From positions 558,501 through 622,500 of the forward strand of contig OX638295.1 in NCBI GenBank assembly GCA_951812345.1: a stretch of 64,000 nt of DNA. The letters are read 5' to 3'. Made by a program: the position numbers and the translations under genes. The notes below the pieces were generated by a model. That model ran no database searches. It saw only the letters and a list, made by a program, of their open reading frames with translations, and was not told the origin of the DNA. Each line of letters opens with the position of its first letter. Position 1 is the stretch's first letter. Below, piece by piece: positions 25,601 to 33,483 of the stretch. This stretch comes from Rhodothermales bacterium. Its GTDB lineage: Bacteria > Bacteroidota > Rhodothermia > Rhodothermales > VXPQ01.

Positions 25601-28600
25601 CCGGCGAGTATCTCGCTGTCGGACGCCACGGCGCAGTCGCCGACGTTCACGGCGCCGACGGAGCTTCTGTCGGACTCGGTGCTGACGTTCACGCTAACGG
25701 TGAACGACGGGGCGCAAGACTCCGAGGCGGACACGGTGGCGGTGACGGTGACGGCGACGGCGACGGCGAACGATGCGCCGACGGCCGATGCGGGCGCCGA
25801 CCAGACGGTGGACGAGGGCGATACGGTGACGCTATCCGGTTCGGGTACGGACCCGGAAGGCGCGACGCTGACCTACGCCTGGGGCGCTCCGGCGAGTATC
25901 TCGCTGTCGGACGCCACGGCGCAGTCGCCGACGTTCACGGCGCCGACAGAGCTTCTGTCGAACGCGGTGCTGACGTTCACGCTAACGGTGAACGACGGGG
26001 CGCAAGACTCCGAGGCGGACACGGTCGTCGTGACGGTGTATCAGAAGGACAGAGCGGCGCTGGTCGCGTTCTACAACGCGACCGACGGGGCCAATTGGAG
26101 CAGAAATACCAACTGGAACGGTAGCGCCGCCATCGGTACGTGGTACGGCGTCGCGACCGATGACGCCGGACGGGTGGATTCTCTGACCCTCCTTAACACC
26201 TCCCTTTCGGGTTCGATCCCGGCGGAGCTGGGCGACTTGACCAGCCTTGAAGAACTGAATCTCCACGATAACTCCCTTTCGGGTTCGATCCCGGCGGAGC
26301 TGGGCGACTTGACCAACCTTGAAGGGCTGACTCTCACTTACAACGACCTTTCGGGTTCGATCCCGGCGGCGTTGGGCGACTTGACGAACCTTGAAAAACT
26401 GCGTCTCAGTGGCAACGACCTGACGGGCTCGATCCCGGCGGCGTTGGGCGACTTGACCAATCTCGAGAGCTTGGCTCTCGACAACAACGACCTTTCGGGT
26501 TCGATCCCTGCAGCGCTGGGCGACTTGACCAACCTTGAATGGCTGACTCTCGATGGCAACTCCTTGACGGGTTCGATCCCGGTGGAGTTTGTCAACCTGG
26601 ACGATCTCCTTACCTTGCAAGTCGACAACGAGCTGTGCGTCCCGGGGAGTACCGCATTCCAGCAATGGCTTGGCGATCTCGATGAGTTCGAGGGCGACAG
26701 CGACAACATCTGCAACGATGCTCCGACGGCCAACGCGGGCGCCGACCAGACGGTTGCGGAGGGGGCGACGGTGACGCTCTCCGGTTCGGGTACAGACAGT
26801 AATGGCAATGCGCTGATCAACCCGACCTACGCCTGGGGCGCTCCGGCGAGTATCACGTTGTCGGACACCACGGCTGCGTCGCCGACGTTCACGGCGCCGA
26901 CGGAGCTTCTGTCGGACTCGGTGCTCGAGTTCACGCTGACGGTGAACGACGGGACGCAAGATTCCGAGGCGGACACGGTCGTGGTGACGGTGACGGCGGG
27001 TACGAACGATGCGCCGACGGCCGATGCGGGCGTCGACCAAACGGTGGACGAGGGGGATGCGGTGACGCTATCCGGTTCGGGTACGGACCCGGAGGGTGCG
27101 ACGCTGACCTACGCCTGGGGCGCCCCGGCGAGTATCACGCTGTCGGACGCCACGTCGCAGTCGCCGACGTTCACGGCGCCGACGGATCTTCTGTCGGACG
27201 AGGTGCTCGAGTTCACGCTGACGGTGAACGACGGGACGCAAGATTCCGAGGCGGACACGGTGACGGTGACGGTCGAGGCGGGGGATAACGATGCGCCGAC
27301 GGCCAATGCAGGCGCCGACCAGACGGTGGCGGAGGGGGCGACGGTGACGCTATCCGGTTCGGGTACGGACCCTGAGGGGGCCTCGCTGACCTACGCCTGG
27401 GGCGCTCCGGCGAGTATCACGCTGTCGGACGCCACGGCGCAGTCTCCGACATTCGCGGCGCCGACGGAGCTTCTGTCGGACGCGCCGCTGACGTTCACGC
27501 TGACGGTGAACGACGGGACGCAAGATTCCGAGGCGGACACGGTCGTGGTGACGGTGACGGCGGGTACGAACGATGCGCCGACGGCCGATGCGGGCGCCGA
27601 TCAAACGGTGGACGAGGGGGATACGGTGACGCTATCCGGCTCGGGTACGGACCCTGAGGGCGCTTCGCTGACCTACGCCTGGGGCGCTCCGGCGAGTATC
27701 ACGCTGTCGGACGCCACGTCGCAGTCTCCGACGTTCGCGGCGCCGACGGAGCTTCTGTCGGACGCATCGCTGGAGTTCACGCTGGTGGTGAACGACGGGG
27801 TGAACGACTCCGCGAAGGACACGGTGGCGGTGACGGTGACGGCGGGTACGAACGATGCGCCGACGGCCGACGCAGGCGCCGACCAGACGGTTGCGGAGGG
27901 GGCGACGGTGACGCTATCCGGTTCGGGTACGGACCCGGAGGGCGCGACGCTGAGCTACGCTTGGGGCGCTCCGGCGAGTATCACGCTGTCGGACGCCACG
28001 TCGCAGTCTCCGACGTTCGCGGCGCCGACGGAGCTTCTGTCGGACGCGTCGCTGACGTTCACGCTGACGGTGAACGACGGGACGCAAGATTCCGAGGCGG
28101 ACACGGTGACGGTGACGGTCGAGGCGGGGGATAACGATGCGCCGACGGCCGATGCGGGCGCCGATCAAACGGTGGACGAGGGGGATACGGTGACGCTCTC
28201 CGGTTCGGGTACGGACCCGGAGGGGGCCTCGCTGAGCTACGCCTGGGGCGCTCCGGCGAGTATCACGCTGTCGGACGCCACGTCGCAGTCTCCGACGTTC
28301 GCGGCGCCGACGGAGCTTCTGTCGGACGCGTCGCTGACGTTCACGCTGACGGTGAACGACGGGACGCAAGATTCCGAGGCGGACACGGTGACGGTGACGG
28401 TCGAGGCGGGGGATAACGATGCGCCGACGGCCAACGCAGGCGTCGACCAAACGGTTGCGGAGGGGGCGACGGTGACGCTCTCCGGTTCGGGTACGGACCC
28501 GGAGGGCGCCTCGCTGAGCTACGCCTGGGGCGCTCCGGCGAGTATCACGCTGTCGGACGCCACGTCGCAGTCTCCGACGTTCGCGGCGCCGACGGAGCTT

Positions 28601-31561
28601 CTGTCGGACGCATCGCTGACGTTCACGCTGACGGTGAACGACGGGACGCAAGATTCCGAGGCGGACACGGTGACGGTGACGGTCGAGGCGGGGGATAACG
28701 ATGCGCCGACGGCCAACGCAGGCGTCGACCAAACGGTTGCGGAGGGGGCGACGGTGACGCTCTCCGGTTCGGGTACGGACCCGGAGGGCGCCTCGCTGAG
28801 CTACGCCTGGGGCGCTCCGGCGAGTATCACGCTGTCGGACGCCACGTCGCAGTCTCCGACGTTCGCGGCGCCGACGGAGCTTCTGTCGGACGCGTCGCTG
28901 ACGTTCACGCTGACGGTGAACGACGGGACGCAAGACTCCGAGGCGGACACGGTGACGGTGACGGTCGAGGCGGGGGATAACGATGCGCCGACGGCCGATG
29001 CGGGCGCCGATCAAACGGTGGACGAGGGGGATACGGTGACGCTGGACGGGAGTGGCAGCTCCGACCCGGAGGGCGCCTCGCTGAGCTACGCCTGGGACGC
29101 TCCGGCGAGTATCACGCTGTCGGACGCCACGTCGCAGTCTCCGACGTTCGCGGCGCCGACGGAGCTTCTGTCGGACGCGTCGCTGACGTTCACGCTGACG
29201 GTGAACGACGGGACGCAAGATTCCGAGGCGGACACGGTGACGGTGACGGTCGAGGCGGGGGATAACGATGCGCCGACGGCCGATGCGGGCGCCGACCAGA
29301 CGGTGGACGAGGGAGATACGGTGACGCTGGACGGGAGTGGCAGCTCCGACCCGGAGGGCGCGGATCTGGACTACGACTGGGACGCTCCGGCGGGTATCAC
29401 GCTGTCGGACGCCACGACGCAGTCGCCGTCGTTCGCGGCGCCGACGCAGCTTCTGTCGGACGCGTCGCTGACGTTCACGCTGACGGTGTACGACGGGGTG
29501 AACTATTCTGCGGAGGACCAAGTGACGGTGACGGTCGAGGCGGGGGATAACGATGCGCCGACGGCCAACGCGGGCCCCGACCAGACGGTGGCGGAGGGAG
29601 CGACGGTGACGCTATCCGGTTCGGGTACGGATCCGGAGGGCGCGGCGCTGACCTATACCTGGACGGCGCCGACGGATATCACGCTGTCGAGTACCACGGC
29701 GCAGTCGCCGACGTTCACGGCGCCGACGGATCTTCTGTCGGACGAGGTGCTCGAGTTCACGCTGACGGTGAACGACGGGACGAACAACTCTGCAGCGGAC
29801 ACGGTGACGGTGACGGTCAATGCATCGCCTACGGTCACGTTGTCGGCCAATCCAGGTACGATTTGCCGAGGAGGATCGTCAATGCTCACCTGGTCGTCTA
29901 CGAACGCTACGAGCGTATCGATCAGTCCGGGTATCGGTTCGGTTGCGCTATCGGGATCGGAAGAGGTTTCTCCGACGAGCACGACAACCTACACGGCTAC
30001 GGCTACAAATCCGGCAGGAAGCAATACGGACCAGGCAACCGTGACGGTTATTAATCAGTCTCCGACGATCACGTCTTTCACTGCTTCTCCGAGCACGATT
30101 TACCGCGGGAGTAATTCGACGCTTAGCTGGTCGTCTACGAACGCTGCGAGCGTATCGATCAATCAGGGTATCGGTTCGGTTGCGGCGTCGGGAACGCGAT
30201 CGGTTTCTCCGACGAGCACGACGACCTACACGATCACGGCGACAAATGCTTGCGGAAGCGTCACGGCCACAGCGACCGTGACGGTTATTCCGCCTCCTAC
30301 GGTCGAGTTTGAGGACCCCGATCCAGGTACGATTTGCGATGGACAGTCGTCAACGCTCGAGTGGTCGTCTACGAACGCTACGAGCGTATCGATCAGTCCG
30401 GGCATCGGTTCGGTTGCGGCGTCGGGAACGCGATCGGTTTATCCGACGAGCACGACAACCTACACGATCACGGCTACAAATCCGGCAGGAAGCGATACGG
30501 ACCAGGCGACCGTGACGGTTATTAATCAGTCTCCGACGATCACGTCTTTCACTGCTTCTCCGAGCACGATTTACCGCGGGAGTAATTCGACGCTTAGCTG
30601 GTCGTCTACGAACGCTGCGAGCGTATCGATCAATCAGGGTATCGGTTCGGTTGCGGCGTCGGGAACGCGATCGGTTTCTCCGACGAGCACGACGACCTAC
30701 ACGATCACGGCGACAAATGCTTGCGGAAGCGTCACGGCCACAGCGACCGTGACGGTTATTCCGCCTCCTACGGTCGAGTTTGAGGACCCCGATCCAGTTA
30801 CGATTTGCGATGGACAGTCGTCAACGCTCGAGTGGTCGTCTACGAACGCTACGAGCGTATCGATCAGTCCGGGCATCGGTTCGGTTGCGGCGTCGGGAAC
30901 GCGATCGGTTTCTCCGACGAGCACGACAACCTACACGATCACGGCTACAAATCCGGCAGGAAGCGATACGGACCAGGCGACCGTGACGGTTATTGATCAG
31001 TCTCCTACGGTGAGTTTGTCTGCGTTTCCGGGTACGATCGATTCGGGGGACCCGTCAACGCTCACCTGGTCGTCTACGAACGCTGCGAGCGTATCGATCG
31101 ATCAGGGCATCGGCGAGGTTGATACAGATGGGGAGCAAGAGGTTTCTCCGACGAGCACGACGACCTACACGATCACGGCGACAAATGCTTGCGGAAGCGT
31201 CACGGCCACAGCGACCGTGACGGTGAACCTTACAGCCTCTATCACGGGTCCAACATTGATTCCTTTGTTATTGGAATCCACATGGGGGTCCACGGTCACA
31301 GGCGGCACGCCTCCCTACACGTACAGCTGGCACTATGGGACCATCTCCTGTCCCGAAGCTTCTGCCCTTGCTGCACCACCTGCTGCCCTTGCTGCCCGTG
31401 CCGATGCTTGCGTGTGGAACTATACAGGCGCAGGATCGGGAAGCAGTTATAGTTATACGCCGACGACATGGCCTTCTGGGCGAGTTCGGCTGATCGTTAG
31501 CGATTCGGCCAGTCCCGAGAATTCGGTGACGAAGACGCTGGACGTGACGGTCGATCCATAA
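22685..31561 (+). CDS. Giant modular surface lipoprotein (PKD/Ig repeats, two LRR blocks)
   Basis: The product has 2958 residues. A lipoprotein signal ends in LSAC (Cys24) followed by DDG; acidic residues after Cys can mark surface lipoproteins in Bacteroidota. Next come a unique region to about residue 275, a Ser/Glu/Val-rich linker (nt 23515-23640), and two Ig-like domains with LTWSS/LGWSS cores. A first PKD/K319-like domain starts near 24171. LRR block 1 (24451-25200, seven 24-residue LSGSIPAALGDL repeats) is followed by three PKD-like domains. LRR block 2 (26041-26715, six repeats) is followed by eleven PKD-like domains to 29820. Six more Ig-like domains run to 31230, then a C-terminal domain with two Cys. 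Each LRR block has a DRAALVA-YNATDGANW cap. No enzyme motif is visible; adhesion or matrix binding is inferred. Confidence 0.85.
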   Translation: MRTISWIVAGMAAITVSLLTLSACDDGALTGLDDVDPSAGGNARVAVGDSTARAGGVPGEGASSLDRYALLGRILSADGNPDSVRVHVKSWHTDYNETGYATLGIPAKGTIYHWGAAHSEGVDIHGEGGIPALGRDALYALSFDSPARGDALLVLLPSAVDVDTYFTWDNGDIAITSQAIGARTHILEDISIYNDIGWRKAVCAGGRFGRIVFEGDSLDVSTVLHRRFYGAISGEAEGEIPKDVSGCGTSSDAFDVQLLGFADDDAYQMIDWRPIVSESISESESVLVSKSKSESVSESESVSVSESVSAKSSTASTTASASGNRLNRSKPAGHAPPSVNLSASPGKIDLGNSSTLTWSSSNATSVSISPDVGPDIGTVATSGQRSVSPTTSTTYTIVAKGPGGSKSDRATVKVHMPPSVSFSASPGTINLGGSSTLGWSSEHATLVSIGPDIGLVGASGERSVSPDSTTTYTIVATGADGTSTQRAEATVTVNRPPTANAGADQTVDEGDTVTLSGSGSTDPEGATLTYAWTAPAGTVLSSTTEPYERTFTAPTQLVSDSVLTFTLTVNDGAQDSEADTVAVTVTADAQSDRAALVALYNATDGANWQTNTNWNSSAAIDTWFGVRTDDAGRVVSLDLFRNDLSGSIPAALGDLANLEYLALSNNSLSGSIPAALGDLTSLTNLNLFRNSLSGSIPAELGDLANLTSLSIGENSFSGSIPAALGDLANLDWLNLASNSLSGSIPAALGDLANLTNLNLSGNSLSGSIPAALGDLANLRRLWIGENDLSGSIPAAFVNLDNLILLQVDNELCVPGDTAFQQWLGDLDEFEGDSDNICNQPPVADAGADQTVDEGDTVTLSGSGSTDAEGASLTYAWGAPASISLSDTTAQSPTFAAPTELLSDASLTFTLTVNDGTQDSEADTVAVTVTAGPNDAPTANAGVDQTVDEGDTVTLSGSGTDPEGATLTYAWGAPASISLSDATAQSPTFTAPTELLSDSVLTFTLTVNDGAQDSEADTVAVTVTATATANDAPTADAGADQTVDEGDTVTLSGSGTDPEGATLTYAWGAPASISLSDATAQSPTFTAPTELLSNAVLTFTLTVNDGAQDSEADTVVVTVYQKDRAALVAFYNATDGANWSRNTNWNGSAAIGTWYGVATDDAGRVDSLTLLNTSLSGSIPAELGDLTSLEELNLHDNSLSGSIPAELGDLTNLEGLTLTYNDLSGSIPAALGDLTNLEKLRLSGNDLTGSIPAALGDLTNLESLALDNNDLSGSIPAALGDLTNLEWLTLDGNSLTGSIPVEFVNLDDLLTLQVDNELCVPGSTAFQQWLGDLDEFEGDSDNICNDAPTANAGADQTVAEGATVTLSGSGTDSNGNALINPTYAWGAPASITLSDTTAASPTFTAPTELLSDSVLEFTLTVNDGTQDSEADTVVVTVTAGTNDAPTADAGVDQTVDEGDAVTLSGSGTDPEGATLTYAWGAPASITLSDATSQSPTFTAPTDLLSDEVLEFTLTVNDGTQDSEADTVTVTVEAGDNDAPTANAGADQTVAEGATVTLSGSGTDPEGASLTYAWGAPASITLSDATAQSPTFAAPTELLSDAPLTFTLTVNDGTQDSEADTVVVTVTAGTNDAPTADAGADQTVDEGDTVTLSGSGTDPEGASLTYAWGAPASITLSDATSQSPTFAAPTELLSDASLEFTLVVNDGVNDSAKDTVAVTVTAGTNDAPTADAGADQTVAEGATVTLSGSGTDPEGATLSYAWGAPASITLSDATSQSPTFAAPTELLSDASLTFTLTVNDGTQDSEADTVTVTVEAGDNDAPTADAGADQTVDEGDTVTLSGSGTDPEGASLSYAWGAPASITLSDATSQSPTFAAPTELLSDASLTFTLTVNDGTQDSEADTVTVTVEAGDNDAPTANAGVDQTVAEGATVTLSGSGTDPEGASLSYAWGAPASITLSDATSQSPTFAAPTELLSDASLTFTLTVNDGTQDSEADTVTVTVEAGDNDAPTANAGVDQTVAEGATVTLSGSGTDPEGASLSYAWGAPASITLSDATSQSPTFAAPTELLSDASLTFTLTVNDGTQDSEADTVTVTVEAGDNDAPTADAGADQTVDEGDTVTLDGSGSSDPEGASLSYAWDAPASITLSDATSQSPTFAAPTELLSDASLTFTLTVNDGTQDSEADTVTVTVEAGDNDAPTADAGADQTVDEGDTVTLDGSGSSDPEGADLDYDWDAPAGITLSDATTQSPSFAAPTQLLSDASLTFTLTVYDGVNYSAEDQVTVTVEAGDNDAPTANAGPDQTVAEGATVTLSGSGTDPEGAALTYTWTAPTDITLSSTTAQSPTFTAPTDLLSDEVLEFTLTVNDGTNNSAADTVTVTVNASPTVTLSANPGTICRGGSSMLTWSSTNATSVSISPGIGSVALSGSEEVSPTSTTTYTATATNPAGSNTDQATVTVINQSPTITSFTASPSTIYRGSNSTLSWSSTNAASVSINQGIGSVAASGTRSVSPTSTTTYTITATNACGSVTATATVTVIPPPTVEFEDPDPGTICDGQSSTLEWSSTNATSVSISPGIGSVAASGTRSVYPTSTTTYTITATNPAGSDTDQATVTVINQSPTITSFTASPSTIYRGSNSTLSWSSTNAASVSINQGIGSVAASGTRSVSPTSTTTYTITATNACGSVTATATVTVIPPPTVEFEDPDPVTICDGQSSTLEWSSTNATSVSISPGIGSVAASGTRSVSPTSTTTYTITATNPAGSDTDQATVTVIDQSPTVSLSAFPGTIDSGDPSTLTWSSTNAASVSIDQGIGEVDTDGEQEVSPTSTTTYTITATNACGSVTATATVTVNLTASITGPTLIPLLLESTWGSTVTGGTPPYTYSWHYGTISCPEASALAAPPAALAARADACVWNYTGAGSGSSYSYTPTTWPSGRVRLIVSDSASPENSVTKTLDVTVDP
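25201..26040 (+). repeat. PKD-like repeats 2-4 in the giant gene
   Basis: Three consecutive units of about 280 bp lie between the two LRR blocks. They open with DAG/NAG-x-DQTVDEGDTVTLSGSG and end in FTLTVNDG-QDSEADTV. They are close copies at nucleotide level, within the coding sequence. Confidence 0.8.
26716..29820 (+). repeat. Tandem array of eleven PKD-like repeats (about 282 bp each)
   Basis: Units 5-15 repeat with a period of 282 bp, or 285 bp where SGSGT is replaced by DGSGSS. Units 11 and 12 (about 28423-28704 and 28705-28986) are almost identical, differing at only a few bases, so the array expanded recently. The units alternate between VDEGDTV and VAEGATV forms. Confidence 0.85.
30056..30997 (+). 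repeat. Direct duplication of a 471-bp two-domain Ig unit
   Basis: The segment starting CAGTCTCCGACGATCACG at 30056 recurs at 30527, a period of 471 bp or 157 codons. Only a few differences are seen, such as CCAGGTACG versus CCAGTTACG. Each unit encodes two Ig-like domains, one beginning SPTITSFTASPSTI, the other PPTVEFEDPDP. Confidence 0.82.
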
Positions 31562-31570
31562 AGATATGCC

Positions 31571-31903
31571 ATGGTAAGCCCCCATATCCATAATATCTTC
31601 AACCAAGATGACATGGCGCCTGCTCAGGCCGATCCGGGTCATGCCCTTCCGTTCGACGATCCAGATCCTGACGAAGGAGGCTCTTCGTCGAGTTTCAGCG
31701 TGTCGTCGTATTTCGAAGGGGCTGTGGACATGCTCTACTCGGTTTCGTCGTCGAACACGAGTGTTGTGACCACGAGCATGTCGTCGTACGCAACGGTCAC
31801 GATCAGCCCGGTGGCGGCAGGTACGGCGACAATAACGGTGACGGCGACCGACTCCAGCATAGCCACGCAGTCCTTCGACGTGACGGTAACGCCCTCGCCC
31901 TAA
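31571..31903 (+). CDS. Small Ig-like (BIG2/cadherin-like) domain ORF, possible fragment
   Basis: A 110-codon frame starts 9 bases after the giant gene's stop. Its second half (LYSVSSSNTSVVTTSMSS, then PVAAGTATITVTATD and QSFDVTVTP) is a recognisable bacterial Ig-like domain of the kind found in tandem in surface proteins. It has no signal peptide and no convincing ribosome site. It may be the stump of a former C-terminal extension or of a neighbouring repeat protein rather than an active gene. Translational coupling to the giant gene is possible because of the short gap. The N-terminal half is acidic and not recognised. Confidence 0.45.
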   Translation: MVSPHIHNIFNQDDMAPAQADPGHALPFDDPDPDEGGSSSSFSVSSYFEGAVDMLYSVSSSNTSVVTTSMSSYATVTISPVAAGTATITVTATDSSIATQSFDVTVTPSP

Positions 31904-32139
31904 AACGCTCTTTCGATGCCTTCCATCGCGAAACGACGAGGCATAGCACCCCGGCCACGGAGTGCCCCGCCACGACACGAACCGCTACCGCTCCTGCTAT
32001 ATGGCCTCTATCGCCCGGCCTGCGCTCGCGCAGGGCCAGACGGGGTTCGTGGACTGCTTGCTTCCCGACTCGGTGGGCAACGACCGTTTTTACAGCGATC
32101 TCCCCCATACCATCGAGCGCTCTTCGCTTTGTATTTAAT
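31904..32139. other. Spacer between the Ig-like ORF and the IS element
   Basis: No recognised gene. A 45-codon frame runs from ATG 32001 to TAA 32136-32138 (MASIARPALAQGQTG, then FVDCLLPDSVGNDRFYSDLP). It resembles the start of an exported protein but is too short to assign. Its stop falls exactly in the target-site duplication of the IS and would be there without the insertion. Confidence 0.4.
32132..32139. other. Target-site duplication, left copy (TATTTAAT)
   Basis: The 8 bases directly outside the left inverted repeat are identical to 33377-33384 directly outside the right one. This is the length expected for IS1595-type transposition. Confidence 0.95.
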
Positions 32140-32193
32140 GGGAATTACCGGGTTAACTTGACGGGTCCTTGATCCAGCCCGTATGTTCCGCCT

Positions 32194-32355
32194 ATGGAAT
32201 CTGCCTGAACAAATCATACGCTGTTCCAAGGCGACAACCTCGCATTCATGCGAGCAATGAACTCCGAACAGGTAGACCTCATCGCTACCGATCCCCCGTT
32301 CAATAAGGGACGGGATGTTCACGCCGCACCGGACGGCTCGATGGCCCGGCAATGA
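32194..32355 (+). pseudogene. 5' fragment of a DNA-methyltransferase gene carried inside the IS
   Basis: From 32209 the frame reads TNHTLFQGDNLAFMRAMNSE, then VDLIATDPPFNKGRD. This is the start of a site-specific DNA methyltransferase: FQGDN at the N-terminus and catalytic motif IV DPPF. The likely ATG at 32194 is followed by an in-frame TGA at 32206-32208, and the homology stops by about 32340, with a TGA at 32353. It is therefore a broken piece of about 45 codons. It lies wholly inside the IS, between the left inverted repeat and the transposase 3' end, and points toward the transposase. It appears to be passenger DNA. Confidence 0.78.
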
Positions 32356-32359
32356 GGTT

Positions 32360-33292
32360 TTATGCGATCAGGTCCGCGTACCGGAGCCGTTTGCCGGTCA
32401 TGCTCCGGGCAACTTCGGCCATTTGCTCCAGCGTGTCGTAATCGCGCAGGTCGTGGCGACCAACGAAGTCCTGCACGTAGCGATGCAGGTGCTTTTTGCT
32501 GAACTTGTGATATACGCCTTTATGCGCCCGCTTCAGCGTGGCCCAGAACGATTCGATCCCGTTCGTGTGCACCATGCCCCGCACGTATTCGCCCACGGAG
32601 TGCTTCACGGTGTCGAGGTCGTAGATGTAGCGCAGGCCGGTATACGCCCGGTTGTCGTCGGTGTACAGGGGGGTGCCGAACAGGACATGATCCAGCACGA
32701 AATCATGTAGCGTCGCGGCGGTCGTATCTTCGACGACCTCGGCCTTGATCTTGCCGGTCGCCCGATCTTTTGCGCCAACGACCGCCGTCTTGCCAACGAC
32801 GCCCCTGCCTGCGTGCAGCTTCTTCGACTCGTGCTTGTTCGCTTCTTTGCCGCCGACGAACGTCTCGTCCACCTCTACCGGGCCGCCGAAGAGATTGTCT
32901 TCTCCGGCGTCGAACGCCTTGCGAATCCGTTGGAGCAGATGCCACGCGCTGCTCTGGTGAATATCTATGTCCCGTGCGATCTTCGTGCTCGATACGCCTT
33001 TCAGGCTCGTCATGTGCAGGTAGATGGCGTATACCCACTTGCGCAGCGGAAGCCGGGAGGCTTCCATGACCGTGCCAACCCTGACGCTGAAATACTTCCG
33101 GCAATCGGTGCACCAGTAGGGCATAGGCTTTGCAGCCTTCACCTCGCGGGTGCGGGTGCTCTTGCAGCGCGGGCAATGGCGCCCGTCGGGCCAGATGCGG
33201 GATTCGAACCACCGCCGGGCCGCTTCCTCGTCGGGAAACATCTCGGCCAACTGCATTACGGATATGCCGTTTCGATGTGTTCTGTGAGCCAT
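32360..33292 (-). CDS. IS1595-family (ISXO2-like) transposase
   Basis: This 310-residue transposase has an N-terminal zinc ribbon (CPRCKS and CTDCRKYF). A helix-turn-helix-like part follows (SSTKIARDIDIHQSSAWHLLQRIRKAF). The DDE-type core is VEVDETFVGG (first Asp), YTDDNRAY (second Asp) and HTNGIESFWATLKRAHKGVYH (final acidic residue). Length and motif order are those of intact family members, with no frameshift or stop. It inserts its own element with an 8-bp duplication. The promoter must lie in the 60 bases between its ATG and the right inverted repeat. Confidence 0.93.
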   Translation of the reverse strand: MAHRTHRNGISVMQLAEMFPDEEAARRWFESRIWPDGRHCPRCKSTRTREVKAAKPMPYWCTDCRKYFSVRVGTVMEASRLPLRKWVYAIYLHMTSLKGVSSTKIARDIDIHQSSAWHLLQRIRKAFDAGEDNLFGGPVEVDETFVGGKEANKHESKKLHAGRGVVGKTAVVGAKDRATGKIKAEVVEDTTAATLHDFVLDHVLFGTPLYTDDNRAYTGLRYIYDLDTVKHSVGEYVRGMVHTNGIESFWATLKRAHKGVYHKFSKKHLHRYVQDFVGRHDLRDYDTLEQMAEVARSMTGKRLRYADLIA

Positions 33293-33376
33293 GTTTTTGA
33301 CCTCTCGATGTTCGTTCTAACTATCTGTAAATATAGGAACTTACATCGAAAATGTCAAGTTAAACCGGTAATTCCC

Positions 33377-33384
33377 TATTTAAT
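33377..33384. other. Target-site duplication, right copy (TATTTAAT)
   Basis: Identical to 32132-32139; see the IS entry. Confidence 0.95.
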
Positions 33385-33396
33385 TCATAATACATC

Positions 33397-33426
33397 TTGA
33401 CAACATTGGCAGATACGTCGTATACT
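33397..33426 (+). promoter_or_regulatory. Candidate promoter for the TonB-receptor cassette
   Basis: TTGACA at 33397-33402 and TATACT at 33421-33426 are separated by 18 bases, giving a sigma-70-like promoter about 130 bases upstream of the receptor ATG. The IS right end is 21 bases upstream of the -35 box, so the insertion spared this promoter. Bacteroidota often use other consensus sequences, so this is only a candidate. Confidence 0.5.
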
Positions 33427-33483
33427 TCAAAATACCTTAAAGCGTCACTGCGACGAACAACCGATTTCCATTCATACCGGACG

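Larger units (their letters stand above)
32140..33376 (-). mobile_element. Complete IS1595-family insertion sequence (1237 bp)
   Basis: The 23-bp terminal inverted repeats at 32140-32162 and 33354-33376 differ at one base (GGGAATTACCGG-, then TTAACTTGAC at the inner side). They are bounded by a perfect 8-bp duplication. Inside are a full ISXO2-like transposase on the minus strand and a truncated methyltransferase remnant on the plus strand. Intact ends, intact transposase and an unmutated duplication indicate a recent insertion. It lies between the giant-gene region and the leader of the TonB-dependent receptor gene. Confidence 0.93.

Noticed and set aside
27914-29521. Long minus-strand frame of 535 codons opposite the PKD array
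   Set aside because: It is an Arg/His-rich shadow of the tandem repeats, repeating with the same 282-bp period and without any recognisable domain. The plus-strand frame has a signal peptide and clear domains.
22685-31561. Diversity-generating retroelement acting on the giant gene
   Set aside because: Repeated copies differ at ordinary scattered sites, there is no adenine-biased variation, and no reverse transcriptase is encoded anywhere in the window.
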